A program made the position numbers and the translations under genes. Positions 24,404 through 32,827 of a stretch of DNA of 47,619 nt are shown here, piece after piece. The stretch's first letter is position 1. Every line of letters begins with the position of its first letter. Location: contig DGLO01000122.1 in the NCBI GenBank assembly GCA_002388005.1, positions 2,636 through 50,254 of the forward strand, written 5' to 3'. This DNA is from Candidatus Neomicrothrix sp. UBA4542. Lineage in GTDB: Bacteria > Actinomycetota > Acidimicrobiia > Acidimicrobiales > Poriferisodalaceae. The notes under the pieces are model-generated. The model was given only the letters and a program-made list of their open reading frames with translations, made no database searches and was not told where the DNA came from.

Positions 24404-26281
24404 TTATCGCGGGACCCACAGGGCGACTGAACCTCCAGGCGGCAATAAAGCTCCTGCAGCAGGCTCAGTTCCTTGGACCGTAGAACCATCGCCCTTAACT
24501 TCGCCTACTTCAAGCCCTGCTTCGGCCAAGCGACGTTCCGCATCGGATACTGTCAGTCCACGCATGTCGGGAACCTCTCGTCGATCTGGGCCCGAAGAAA
24601 CGACCAGCGTAACTTTGGATCCTCGATCTATCAGTAGGCCTGACATAAAACTTTGACTCAGGACGACGCCTTCGCTGACTGTCTCACTGGCTTGTAAACC
24701 CACTGGTCCGGCTACTCTCAGTTGAAGCTTTTCCAGTACCTCTTCGGCGTCTTTGAGATTCAATCCGATCAGCTGAGGAACTGTCCGTGGAACAGGTCCT
24801 CCAGAAACCACGAGCACCGCTCGTGTGCCCGGTTCTCTGAGGGCACCGCCCAGCGAGGGCTCACCGTCGATCAACACCTTGATGACTTCACCGGCGGCGA
24901 TCTCTTCGTCGTAGAGGGGCTGAACAAGGTCAATTTCGAAGCCCTTTGTCTCAAGTCGAGCTACAGCATCTGCAGTGGGTAACCCGAGAACCGGCGGGGT
25001 CATTCGAAGGCGTGGACCACTGGCAACCTCAACAATGAGCATCTCTCCCTCTACTAGTCGGCGACCTGGTTGGGGTCTTTGGGTCAGAACAATCCCTGCT
25101 GGCAAGTCGTCGGTCCGCACTTGATCTTCATCGAGAACCCAGGAACGAGCATCTGCAATTGCTCGCACTTCGCCGACGGTACGACCGGTGTACTGCTGCA
25201 CGAGATGATCTGGGAGTCCCTGAGGCCCGACGCTGCTGACGGCCCACGCAGTTCCTGCCGATAGCAACGCCAAAACCGTTGCAACAGCGGCTCCCACTTT
25301 CCAGACTGGATGCCATTTCGGTCTTAGCGATCCGCCGGAACCGAGATTGCGGATCTGAGGATCTGACTCGATGCCGACTTCATTCAAAAGGGCTTGAGGG
25401 ATACCGATGTTCGCGGGTTTGGTGAAACCTTTCGTAGCCTCGATTAAACCTTCGGTTAATAATCGCGCGTTACAGCGCTTTTCCGGTTCGTAGCGTCCAG
25501 CCTCTTTCAGGACTTCCATAGCGCGACCGAATTCAGCCGGTACGTGTATATCTTTTCTTATTTTTTTCTCCGAGAGATCGCCGGGGTTCATTCCGGTTTC
25601 ACCATTTTCTTCACTGATTGTGGCAAGAATGGTGGCGACTAGCGAATAGACATCGGAGGCGGGCCCGCCGCTGCCGCTCATCGTTTCCGGCGCCGCGAAT
25701 TTGTTCGATGGTGCGGTGAGGCCGGTTCCAACAACGGACAAGCGTCCCGCCTCGGCGGCACTGAACGCGTTCGCCAGAAACAAGCCAGCTAGCTTGCTTG
25801 ACCCGTCAATACCTACGAGAAGATTGGACGGAGAAATGTCGCCGTGACATAGACCTGTTTGGTGAACGGCAGTTAATCCCGAAGCGATTTCGAAGCCAAG
25901 TTTTGTTGCTTGAGCGGGTGTCAATGAGTGACCTTGATCCAATAGCGCCTGCAGACTGGTCCCACGGAAAGATTCGGTAACCACGTAGACGATTCCGTCC
26001 GATCGACCCCAGTCGATAACGCGTTGCACATGAGGGTGCGCGATCGCACTGGCTGTGACGATGTCCGATGCCAATCTTCTAAGGAACTCGACGTCTTCAG
26101 AGATCGACGAGATCAAGATCTTTATTGATACTTGATCATTTCTGTTCAGGTCTTGCGCGTGGTATTCGTCCCACCCTCGGCCATGGAGGTTGTAGGAAAG
26201 CAAGCGGTAACGGTCATCTAGTACTCGACCAATCCACTCGTTTGGCTGACTTGGCTCCACGTCTCGACAGTACTGCCGCAA
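24404..26281 (-). CDS. PASTA-repeat membrane protein with a degenerate Ser/Thr kinase domain
   Basis: A 625-residue protein laid out like PknB: a cytoplasmic kinase-like domain (about 20-285), linker, one transmembrane helix (about 328-349) and four extracellular PASTA repeats (about 357-423, 425-497, 499-564, 568-624) that bind peptidoglycan fragments. The ATP lysine K54, catalytic-loop HGDISPSN (146-153), APE-like AAPE and the alpha-F Asp210 are present. The DFG Mg2+ motif is replaced by GLF (166-168), and the glycine loop is eroded to YNLHGRGW. I therefore predict a pseudokinase or very weak kinase. The TTG 26281 start is uncertain; GTG 26260 is possible. Confidence 0.82.
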   Translation of the reverse strand: MRQYCRDVEPSQPNEWIGRVLDDRYRLLSYNLHGRGWDEYHAQDLNRNDQVSIKILISSISEDVEFLRRLASDIVTASAIAHPHVQRVIDWGRSDGIVYVVTESFRGTSLQALLDQGHSLTPAQATKLGFEIASGLTAVHQTGLCHGDISPSNLLVGIDGSSKLAGLFLANAFSAAEAGRLSVVGTGLTAPSNKFAAPETMSGSGGPASDVYSLVATILATISEENGETGMNPGDLSEKKIRKDIHVPAEFGRAMEVLKEAGRYEPEKRCNARLLTEGLIEATKGFTKPANIGIPQALLNEVGIESDPQIRNLGSGGSLRPKWHPVWKVGAAVATVLALLSAGTAWAVSSVGPQGLPDHLVQQYTGRTVGEVRAIADARSWVLDEDQVRTDDLPAGIVLTQRPQPGRRLVEGEMLIVEVASGPRLRMTPPVLGLPTADAVARLETKGFEIDLVQPLYDEEIAAGEVIKVLIDGEPSLGGALREPGTRAVLVVSGGPVPRTVPQLIGLNLKDAEEVLEKLQLRVAGPVGLQASETVSEGVVLSQSFMSGLLIDRGSKVTLVVSSGPDRREVPDMRGLTVSDAERRLAEAGLEVGEVKGDGSTVQGTEPAAGALLPPGGSVALWVPR

Positions 26282-26339
26282 AGGTGGCCATTAACGGCGC
26301 CAAATTCCAAAGACCTGTTTATTCAGCCATGATGGTTGA

Positions 26340-26804
26340 GTGGAAGACCCCCCAAACGGTGCCGATTTTTCGGAGCACCTGCCTGTCAACTGGACCCTAC
26401 GAAGGGGTGTGGCTTCGACCGTGACCATCCTTGTTCTTGTATTGCTGGGGCTCATCGTGTTGGTTGTCTTATCAAGTAGGGGAGCTCCGCAGTCCGCGAC
26501 TCTGCCCACCGGCTTACTGGCAGTCATTCCCCAGGACGGAGATCAGTCTCCTCGGCAAGCGCCAGTAGGTGTTTCCTTAAGTCCAGCTTGGCAGCCAACA
26601 ATAACGATCGATGGGGTGGCTATTCCTGACGACCAGTTAACTGCAGGTACTCGTCAACTTGGGGAATTTTTTTTCTCACCAAACGAGGGGCTGGCGATCG
26701 CGGAGTTACGAACAGGTCGAGTGTGCGCCCACGTGGTCGCGGTGCCAACAATTGATGTTGAGGTTGACAACATCGATTACCGATGGTGTTGGACGTCTTT
26801 CTAG
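26340..26804 (+). CDS. Single-pass membrane protein of unknown function
   Basis: A 154-residue protein with a short cytoplasmic N-terminus, one transmembrane helix (about 25-45) and an external domain of about 105 residues that looks beta-rich, with a small Ig-like feel (PVGVSLSPAWQPTITIDGVAIPDDQL). It has two Cys (in GRVCAHV and YRWCWTSF) that could form a disulfide. No family is recognised. It starts at GTG 26340, 58 bases from the divergent PASTA gene, and ends nine bases before convergent ligA. The neighbourhood suggests an envelope role, but this is only context. Confidence 0.6.
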   Translation: MEDPPNGADFSEHLPVNWTLRRGVASTVTILVLVLLGLIVLVVLSSRGAPQSATLPTGLLAVIPQDGDQSPRQAPVGVSLSPAWQPTITIDGVAIPDDQLTAGTRQLGEFFFSPNEGLAIAELRTGRVCAHVVAVPTIDVEVDNIDYRWCWTSF

Positions 26805-26813
26805 AGACACGAC

Positions 26814-28853
26814 CTATGGCAGCTGTCCTGTCGCAAGAAGCTGGCGAAGCCCCGCCTCACCCAGAGTAGGGACGCCAAGATCAGTAGCTTTATCAAGCTT
26901 GGTTTGGCCGGCGTCTGCGCCAACTACCAGAGCGTAGGTGCTCTTAGAAACGCTGCCTGGAGATTTTCCGCCTCTGGCAACGATCGCCTGTTTTGCCTCG
27001 TCTCGCGTCGTGAACCATCCGTCTAAGGAGCCAGTCACCACGACAGAGCGACCCGCCAATATTTGTGGTAAATCGACTTCACCTTCGACGAGATCGAGAC
27101 GGACTCCGTTAGTTCGGAGTTTGTCGACTACCGCTCGGTGATGGGCGTCAGAAAAAAAGTCTTTGACACTTTGAGCGATGACGGGGCCTATTCCATCTAT
27201 CGCAGCGATTTCTGTGATCTCCGCTGTCGAGATCGTTTCGATATCTCCGAAACGACGGGCTAACAACTCAGCGGTACTTGGACCCAAATGTTCAACACCT
27301 AGTCCGATCAGAAGATTCGGGAGCAAACACTCACGTGCCTGGTCAATTGCAGTCAACAGGTTGTTGACGAGCGTCTCATTTGTGACGTCACTAACCAAAA
27401 CTGTTAGGAGTTGCTCTTTGGTCAACGCGAACAAGTCTCCTGCGTCTTCAACAAGTCCCTCTTCGACAAGAAGTCCTACCGTTCGTTCACCTAGACCTTC
27501 GATGTCCAACGCGTTTCTACTTGCGAAGTGGCTAATGCCTGTTTCAATTCGCGCTGGGCACCGTCGGTTGATGCAATAAGTATTTGCGTCTCCTTCTGAC
27601 CGTTCAAGGTTCTCTTCACAACTGGGGCAAACCGTCGGAAATACCCACTGCATCGAAGTGGTGGGTCGCTCAGCTAGTACCGGGCCGACGACTTCGGGAA
27701 TCACGTCACCTGCTTTGCGTACGATAACTGTGTCACCTGGTCGCACGTCTTTCGCTGAAACTTGATCCTCGTTGTGTAACGTCGCCATTCCGACTGTAGA
27801 ACCGCCTACGAACACGGGCTCGAGAACGGCGAACGGAGTGGCACGACCGGTGCGCCCGATCGACACGCGGATCGCGGTCAACCGAGTCGTTGTTTCTTCT
27901 GGTGGAAATTTGAAAGCTATAGCCCATCGAGGGGCACGGCTCGTGGATCCGAGAATCTCTCGCTGAGCCAAGTCGGCTACCTTCACCACCACTCCATCAA
28001 TTTCGTAATCGGGGGTGTGACGGTTCACCATCCATGATTCGCAGAATCGCCAGACTTCGGTGAAGTCGGAAAATTCTTCGACCTCGGGGTTTACGGGTAA
28101 CCCGAGCCGCTCAAGTAGCTCGAATGTCTGCTCAGACGATTGCAGCTCGGGGCCACCGACAACTTCGCCGAGTTGATAACACCAGAAGGAAAGTTGTCGC
28201 GCCGCTGTTACGGAGGGATCTTTCTGTCGGAGACTGCCAGCTGCAGTATTTCTCGGATTCGCGTATGTAGGGTCACCCTTGTCAATTTGTTCAGTATTGA
28301 GTTCTTCGAACCGCGATATTGATAAGTAAACCTCTCCCCGAACCTCGAGGACAGCGGGGGCATTTTCGAGCCGGTGAGGAATGTCATTAATGGTCTTGAC
28401 GTTCAGTGTTACGTCCTCCCCGATTCGACCGTTTCCCCTCGTCGCAGCTTGGACTAGGTCGCCATTTTCGTAGCGAAGAGATACAGCTAGGCCATCAAAC
28501 TTCAGTTCGCAAACAAATCCATATGTTTCGTTTTCGCCGAAGCTCTTGATGATCCTTTCATGCCACGCGTTCAGTTCGTCCAAGTTCATGGCGTTATCTA
28601 ATGACATCATCGGAACGCGATGCTCAACCGCTGAGAACAGTTCGCTCGGCGCGTTTCCGACCGAACGGGTAGGTGAGTCTGCGGTCGTCAGATCCGGTCG
28701 GCGGGTTTCGATTTCCTCCAATTGGCGCAGTAACTCGTCGTAGGTGGAATCGGGCACGGTAGGCACATCACGTCCGTGATATGCCTCATTGTGAGCCCTT
28801 ATTTGGGCCCGTAGTTCCACTGCCCGATCATGGTCTGAATCAGATTCACTCAT
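26814..28853 (-). CDS. ligA: NAD+-dependent DNA ligase LigA
   Basis: Seals nicks in replication and repair using NAD+. I take ATG 28853 (679 residues), the standard length; a 29-residue longer frame would overlap the divergent neighbour. Domains are: Ia and adenylation domain with nucleophile K118 in CELKFDGLAVS, OB fold near 320-400, Cys4 zinc finger (C409, C412, C427, C432), helix-hairpin-helix region (about 440-590) and C-terminal BRCT (about 600-679). All key residues look intact. It is flanked by small convergent and divergent genes and seems to be transcribed alone. Confidence 0.95.
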   Translation of the reverse strand: MSESDSDHDRAVELRAQIRAHNEAYHGRDVPTVPDSTYDELLRQLEEIETRRPDLTTADSPTRSVGNAPSELFSAVEHRVPMMSLDNAMNLDELNAWHERIIKSFGENETYGFVCELKFDGLAVSLRYENGDLVQAATRGNGRIGEDVTLNVKTINDIPHRLENAPAVLEVRGEVYLSISRFEELNTEQIDKGDPTYANPRNTAAGSLRQKDPSVTAARQLSFWCYQLGEVVGGPELQSSEQTFELLERLGLPVNPEVEEFSDFTEVWRFCESWMVNRHTPDYEIDGVVVKVADLAQREILGSTSRAPRWAIAFKFPPEETTTRLTAIRVSIGRTGRATPFAVLEPVFVGGSTVGMATLHNEDQVSAKDVRPGDTVIVRKAGDVIPEVVGPVLAERPTTSMQWVFPTVCPSCEENLERSEGDANTYCINRRCPARIETGISHFASRNALDIEGLGERTVGLLVEEGLVEDAGDLFALTKEQLLTVLVSDVTNETLVNNLLTAIDQARECLLPNLLIGLGVEHLGPSTAELLARRFGDIETISTAEITEIAAIDGIGPVIAQSVKDFFSDAHHRAVVDKLRTNGVRLDLVEGEVDLPQILAGRSVVVTGSLDGWFTTRDEAKQAIVARGGKSPGSVSKSTYALVVGADAGQTKLDKATDLGVPTLGEAGLRQLLATGQLP

Positions 28854-28931
28854 GACAGACCTGACTCTAGCTAGCCAAGGGCAACGGTTTTGTGGTTCTA
28901 ACGCATGAACGTTTAGGACCAACCACTCCAA

Positions 28932-29831
28932 ATGAGCCACGATTGTGGGGTGGACGTTCGAATTCCGTTCAAAAGTTTCGTCGGGCTATGGGCATTGTTG
29001 CCCTTCACCGTGGGCGCCGCGATCGACTCTTCGCTAAGAGATCATTCCAGCCTCTTTAGGGTCTCGGTGTCCATCGGTGTCTGGTTCCTATGGGGTTTCG
29101 TGCTTGGGTCTTCGATGATTCGACGGCCGTGGGGGTTAACGGTGACGCGCGTTGTCGCTCCATCGGCCCTGCCGGCATTGTTGGTTGCCAACTCAGCGGG
29201 AGATCTCTCGGTCACATCTTTGGCTGTGGCGATCGGACATGCCACGATCGTTTGTGTATTTGCGTTATTGCCTGAGACTGGGAACGTCATGGTTGACGGT
29301 CTTAGCTACGGAGACGAACGTCGCTTCTTGCTTCGTGCTCCCGCGGCAATTCTCTTAGGCACGCTTCCTCTTGTCTGGGCGCTGGTAGTCCTAGGCGTCG
29401 TTTCAGGTCCGCTCCTGTTGGCGTCAGAGAATTGGTTGTTGGGGATCCTGGTGACGGGTGCGGGGTGGCCGCTAGCGGGGCTCGGATTTCGATCACTGCA
29501 TCAGTTGACGCGGCGATGGATCGTGTTCGTCCCTAATGGCCTGGTCATTCACGACTATTTAGCTACCAGGGAGCCGTTCTTGCTTCGAAGTCAAGATTTG
29601 TTGTCGCTGGGTCCCGCTGCGGCGGATCTCAATGCTCAAGATGTTGATCTGATTGACGTCAGTCAGCTCTCAATGGGTCCAGCACTTCAGGTCACGCTTC
29701 GCGGCGAAGTGGAGGTGGTACCGCGTACTCGCGGCACGAGCGAAGTGAAAGTGGTGAAAAGTGTGGTGTTTTCCCCTACGCGACCTGGGGCGGTATTGCA
29801 AGAGGCACAACGACGACGGCTGGTGCGTTGA
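28932..29831 (+). CDS. Polytopic membrane protein with a C-terminal soluble domain
   Basis: A 299-residue protein I cannot assign. Residues about 15-195 hold five or six hydrophobic segments. The last 100 residues are soluble and beta-rich (RWIVFVPNGLVIHDYLATREPFLLRSQDL), loosely recalling bacterial PH-like domains. ATG 28932 is taken as the start; GTG six codons later is an alternative. Its end is three bases from convergently transcribed mnmA. Homologues are probably restricted to related actinobacteria. Confidence 0.6.
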   Translation: MSHDCGVDVRIPFKSFVGLWALLPFTVGAAIDSSLRDHSSLFRVSVSIGVWFLWGFVLGSSMIRRPWGLTVTRVVAPSALPALLVANSAGDLSVTSLAVAIGHATIVCVFALLPETGNVMVDGLSYGDERRFLLRAPAAILLGTLPLVWALVVLGVVSGPLLLASENWLLGILVTGAGWPLAGLGFRSLHQLTRRWIVFVPNGLVIHDYLATREPFLLRSQDLLSLGPAAADLNAQDVDLIDVSQLSMGPALQVTLRGEVEVVPRTRGTSEVKVVKSVVFSPTRPGAVLQEAQRRRLVR

Positions 29832-29834
29832 ATT

Positions 29835-30863
29835 TCAGCACGCGGTGGCACCACCGACAACGATGTCATTCTGGTAGAAGACCACAGCTTGACCCGGGGC
29901 GACTTTTCTGCGTGTCTCAAGCCAACGCATGCTGCCATCGCTGTTGAGGTCAGCTGGGGCTTGGCTGCTGTGAGCGCTGATCTGAGCTTCGATTGGGCCG
30001 ACATGTGGTTGGCCCGCCCACACGTGATCGGTCAGCCGCACCGTTCGTGAGAGGAGATCTCGGGCGCTGCCGACTACAACGCGACGCGATGGAACGTCAA
30101 CGTCTAGGGCATAAGTGCGACTGCTATTTCCCCCCAGGTCCAGCCCTTTTCTTTGGCCGATGGTCACTAACTCAACCGCTTCTACTGCACCAAGGTTTGT
30201 GCCTTCCTTGTCGACTATCTCCCCAGGGTGTAAATCGAGACGTTCTGAAAGGAATCGAGCGCGGCCTTCTGACGCGGTGATGAAACAAACATCTTGGCTA
30301 TCTGGCTTACTGGCGGAACGCAGGTTGAGTTGGCTCGCTATCTCTCGAACTTTGCTTTTGGTCATTTCGCCGACCGGAAACTTGAGCGTAGACAGATCGT
30401 CCTCGGCAATCATGTACAGGACATATGACTGATCTTTTGTTTGGTCGACCCCTCGAGCAATCCTTAATCCAGCCCCAGTTTCGATGATTCTCGCGTGATG
30501 ACCGGTGGCCAAAGCATCAAAGTCCAACCTGCGGGCTCGATCCAAAAGGACATCAAACTTAATATGTCGGTTGCATTCGATACACGGGTTAGGGGTCAAC
30601 CCGAGCGCATGAGCATCAACATACGGTTGGACAACCTGCTTGTCGAAGGCGTCACCGTAATTGAAAACGAAGTGATCGATGTTTAGCTGTTGAGCGACGC
30701 GGCGAGCGTCCTCCACGTCTGAAACTGAACAGCAGCCTTGATCTTGAGGACCGCCCCAAAGCTTGAGCGTCACACCGGTGACCTCATGTCCCTCTTGCTT
30801 AAGAAGCGCGGCGGTTACGGCGCTGTCCACTCCGCCTGACATTGCCACTAAGACGCGGCTCAT
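29835..30863 (-). CDS. mnmA: tRNA-specific 2-thiouridylase MnmA
   Basis: Inserts sulfur at position 2 of wobble uridine 34 in tRNA Glu, Gln and Lys. I choose ATG 30863 (342 residues), which forms an ATGA overlap with the upstream cysteine desulfurase; a nine-residue extension is possible but lies inside that gene. The PP-loop SGGVDSAV is near the start. Catalytic cysteines appear in NPCIECNR and SQDVCFI, and GHHARI and the IGQRKGL segment are present. Coupling to a desulfurase supplies the sulfur donor. Confidence 0.94.
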   Translation of the reverse strand: MSRVLVAMSGGVDSAVTAALLKQEGHEVTGVTLKLWGGPQDQGCCSVSDVEDARRVAQQLNIDHFVFNYGDAFDKQVVQPYVDAHALGLTPNPCIECNRHIKFDVLLDRARRLDFDALATGHHARIIETGAGLRIARGVDQTKDQSYVLYMIAEDDLSTLKFPVGEMTKSKVREIASQLNLRSASKPDSQDVCFITASEGRARFLSERLDLHPGEIVDKEGTNLGAVEAVELVTIGQRKGLDLGGNSSRTYALDVDVPSRRVVVGSARDLLSRTVRLTDHVWAGQPHVGPIEAQISAHSSQAPADLNSDGSMRWLETRRKVAPGQAVVFYQNDIVVGGATAC

Positions 30864-32005
30864 GGCGAACCTCGTAGTTGTTCGACGCATTTCGGCACAA
30901 CTTGGGTCGCGTGATCAATTTCCCAATCTTCAGTGCACCAGCCGATCGATAACCGCAATGAACCCGCTGCAGCGACCCGATCGACGCCCATGGCAGCGAG
31001 CACGTGGGAGGGGTCCATTGCGCCAGACGCGCATGAGGCCGCCGCTGAAGCCATGACATCGAACCGTTCTAACAGCACAAGCAAGGCTTCGCTTTCGACA
31101 TCCTCGATAAGAAGTTGCAGGAGTCCTGCGGCTCTGTGGTTCTTGGATATTGTCTCGTGACATCCAGGGATCGCTCCAACTAGCCGTTCGCCAAGACGTT
31201 CAGATAAAAGACCAAGTCGTCGAATCTCATCCTCTCGAGATTCGTGCAGACACTGCAACGCTGTACCTAAGGCCACGATTCCCGCAGTGTTGTGTGTGCC
31301 GCTTCTACGTTCCGCTTCCTGTCCTCCGCCTTGCATTTGAGCGGTCAAATTGACATGCGGACGAGCAGCAAGCACGCCCACTCCTTTAGGGGCTCCGAAC
31401 TTGTGTCCGCTCAGCGACACAAGGTCCGCTCGAGAGGCTGCAGTGGCTATATCCATCCAATTGACGGCTTGAACCGCATCCGTGTGGAGAAGCGCTCGTG
31501 GCGCTAACCGATCTCGAACCTCAGCGATTGGCTCGAGGTCGATCATCCGCCCGGACTCGTTGTTGACCAGCATCACTGACAGCACCGCTACTTCGTCGTC
31601 CAGAACGGCTTCTAGATGTTCAAGATCGACATCGCCCTCCGGAGTGACGTTGATTATGCGTCCCCTGTGCGCTTGCACCGGGTACAGGACGGCGTGATGC
31701 TCGGTAGCAGGGCATGCAGCAACGCCCGACAACCCGCAAGCACCATGAATTGCGAGGTTGTCAGATTCAGTTCCACCACTGGTAAACACAATTCCGTGTG
31801 GGTCGAAACCAAGTAACGAAGCGCAAACCTCTCTAGCGTCATCGATCGCGTGTCTTGAGGAGCGAGCCAAGCGGTGGGCGCCCGATGGATTACCGAATTG
31901 CTCAGTTAAGTACGGCATCATGGCATCAAGAACGATTGGCCTCACCGGGGTAGAGGCAGCGCAGTCCAGGTATGCCAGTCGGTCTAAATTTGGGTTCTCC
32001 ATCAT
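30860..32005 (-). CDS. Cysteine desulfurase (NifS/IscS type)
   Basis: A PLP enzyme that removes sulfur from cysteine to form a persulfide for tRNA thiolation or Fe-S assembly. About 380 residues. It has YLDCAASTPVRPIVLDAM at the start, the ATEHHAVL segment, the PLP lysine in SGHKFGAPKGVGVL, the RSGTHNTAG substrate stretch and the active-site Cys in the ASCASGAMDPSHV loop. A TTG frame from 32023 exists, but tandem ATGs at 32005/32002 follow a TAGCCT -10-like box, suggesting a leaderless start. Overlap with mnmA points to a dedicated tRNA thiolation pair. Confidence 0.9.
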   Translation of the reverse strand: MMENPNLDRLAYLDCAASTPVRPIVLDAMMPYLTEQFGNPSGAHRLARSSRHAIDDAREVCASLLGFDPHGIVFTSGGTESDNLAIHGACGLSGVAACPATEHHAVLYPVQAHRGRIINVTPEGDVDLEHLEAVLDDEVAVLSVMLVNNESGRMIDLEPIAEVRDRLAPRALLHTDAVQAVNWMDIATAASRADLVSLSGHKFGAPKGVGVLAARPHVNLTAQMQGGGQEAERRSGTHNTAGIVALGTALQCLHESREDEIRRLGLLSERLGERLVGAIPGCHETISKNHRAAGLLQLLIEDVESEALLVLLERFDVMASAAASCASGAMDPSHVLAAMGVDRVAAAGSLRLSIGWCTEDWEIDHATQVVPKCVEQLRGSP

Positions 32006-32037
32006 CTTAAGGCTAGGCCCCAAACAGAGGCGGCAGC

Positions 32038-32799
32038 ATGGTGCAACTCAATACGCCGAACTATCAAAGTTTCACCTACGGGGACGCGTTCGCTGACGTT
32101 TACGATGATTGGTACACGCGGATCGCGGAGGTAAGCAATGTTGAAGGCACGGTAGCTCTCATAAGCAATCTCTCTGAAGGTCTCGATGTTTTGGAGTTGG
32201 GTGTTGGGACCGGTCGCTTAGCTCTACCAATAGCTGCCATGGGAATACCTACCACCGGAGTTGATTCATCTTCAGAAATGCTCAAACGTTTAACCGCTAG
32301 AGATACTTCGGGACTCGTTACCACTCACTTAGCCGATATGGCTAGCTGGCTTCCGGCCGGCCCGTTCAAAGTAATTTTTTGTGCCTACAACACTTTTTTT
32401 AATCTTGTTGACCCAGACGACCAGGAAAAATGTCTTCAGCTTGTACGCGATCGCTTAACACCAGACGGCTTATTCATTCTCGAGGCTTTCGTCCCATCTA
32501 ACTATCCACTTTTACCAACCAGGGGCGTCGAGTCCCGCCACATGACAGATGCGACTGTGCTTAACATCACAATCCGAGAACCATCGACAGGGCTGATCCG
32601 GGGTCAGAGCATCGAGATCAAGGAAACGGGTGTCACGCTTCGTCCTTGGCGAATACTTATCAAGGCGCCGGATGAGTTAGATCAGGTAGCCGCGCGGCGC
32701 GGTTTGAAATTAGTTAACCGGTGGCAAGATTGGCATCAAAGCCCGTTCACCAGCAGTAGCGATCATCACGTGTCGGTCTACGCTCCGATCACCGTTTGA
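32038..32799 (+). CDS. Class I SAM-dependent methyltransferase
   Basis: A 253-residue cytoplasmic protein with the Rossmann methyltransferase core. Motif I is VLELGVGTGR (51-60), followed by an acidic end of beta-2 (GVDSSSEML) and a motif IV-like CAYNTFFNLV that resembles small-molecule methyltransferases. The C-terminal part is beta-rich, as in many type 11/25 enzymes. Substrate is unknown. The ATG has AGAGGC upstream. It is divergent from the desulfurase and sits 28 bases before the SRPBCC-phosphotransferase fusion on the same strand, so the two may act together. Confidence 0.82.
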   Translation: MVQLNTPNYQSFTYGDAFADVYDDWYTRIAEVSNVEGTVALISNLSEGLDVLELGVGTGRLALPIAAMGIPTTGVDSSSEMLKRLTARDTSGLVTTHLADMASWLPAGPFKVIFCAYNTFFNLVDPDDQEKCLQLVRDRLTPDGLFILEAFVPSNYPLLPTRGVESRHMTDATVLNITIREPSTGLIRGQSIEIKETGVTLRPWRILIKAPDELDQVAARRGLKLVNRWQDWHQSPFTSSSDHHVSVYAPITV

Positions 32800-32827
32800 C
32801 GTTGTTTCGATGGGGAGGCCGACATAG

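Noticed and set aside
28854..28940. 29-residue N-terminal extension of ligA
   Set aside because: It is not part of the LigA family N-terminus and overlaps the divergent gene start.
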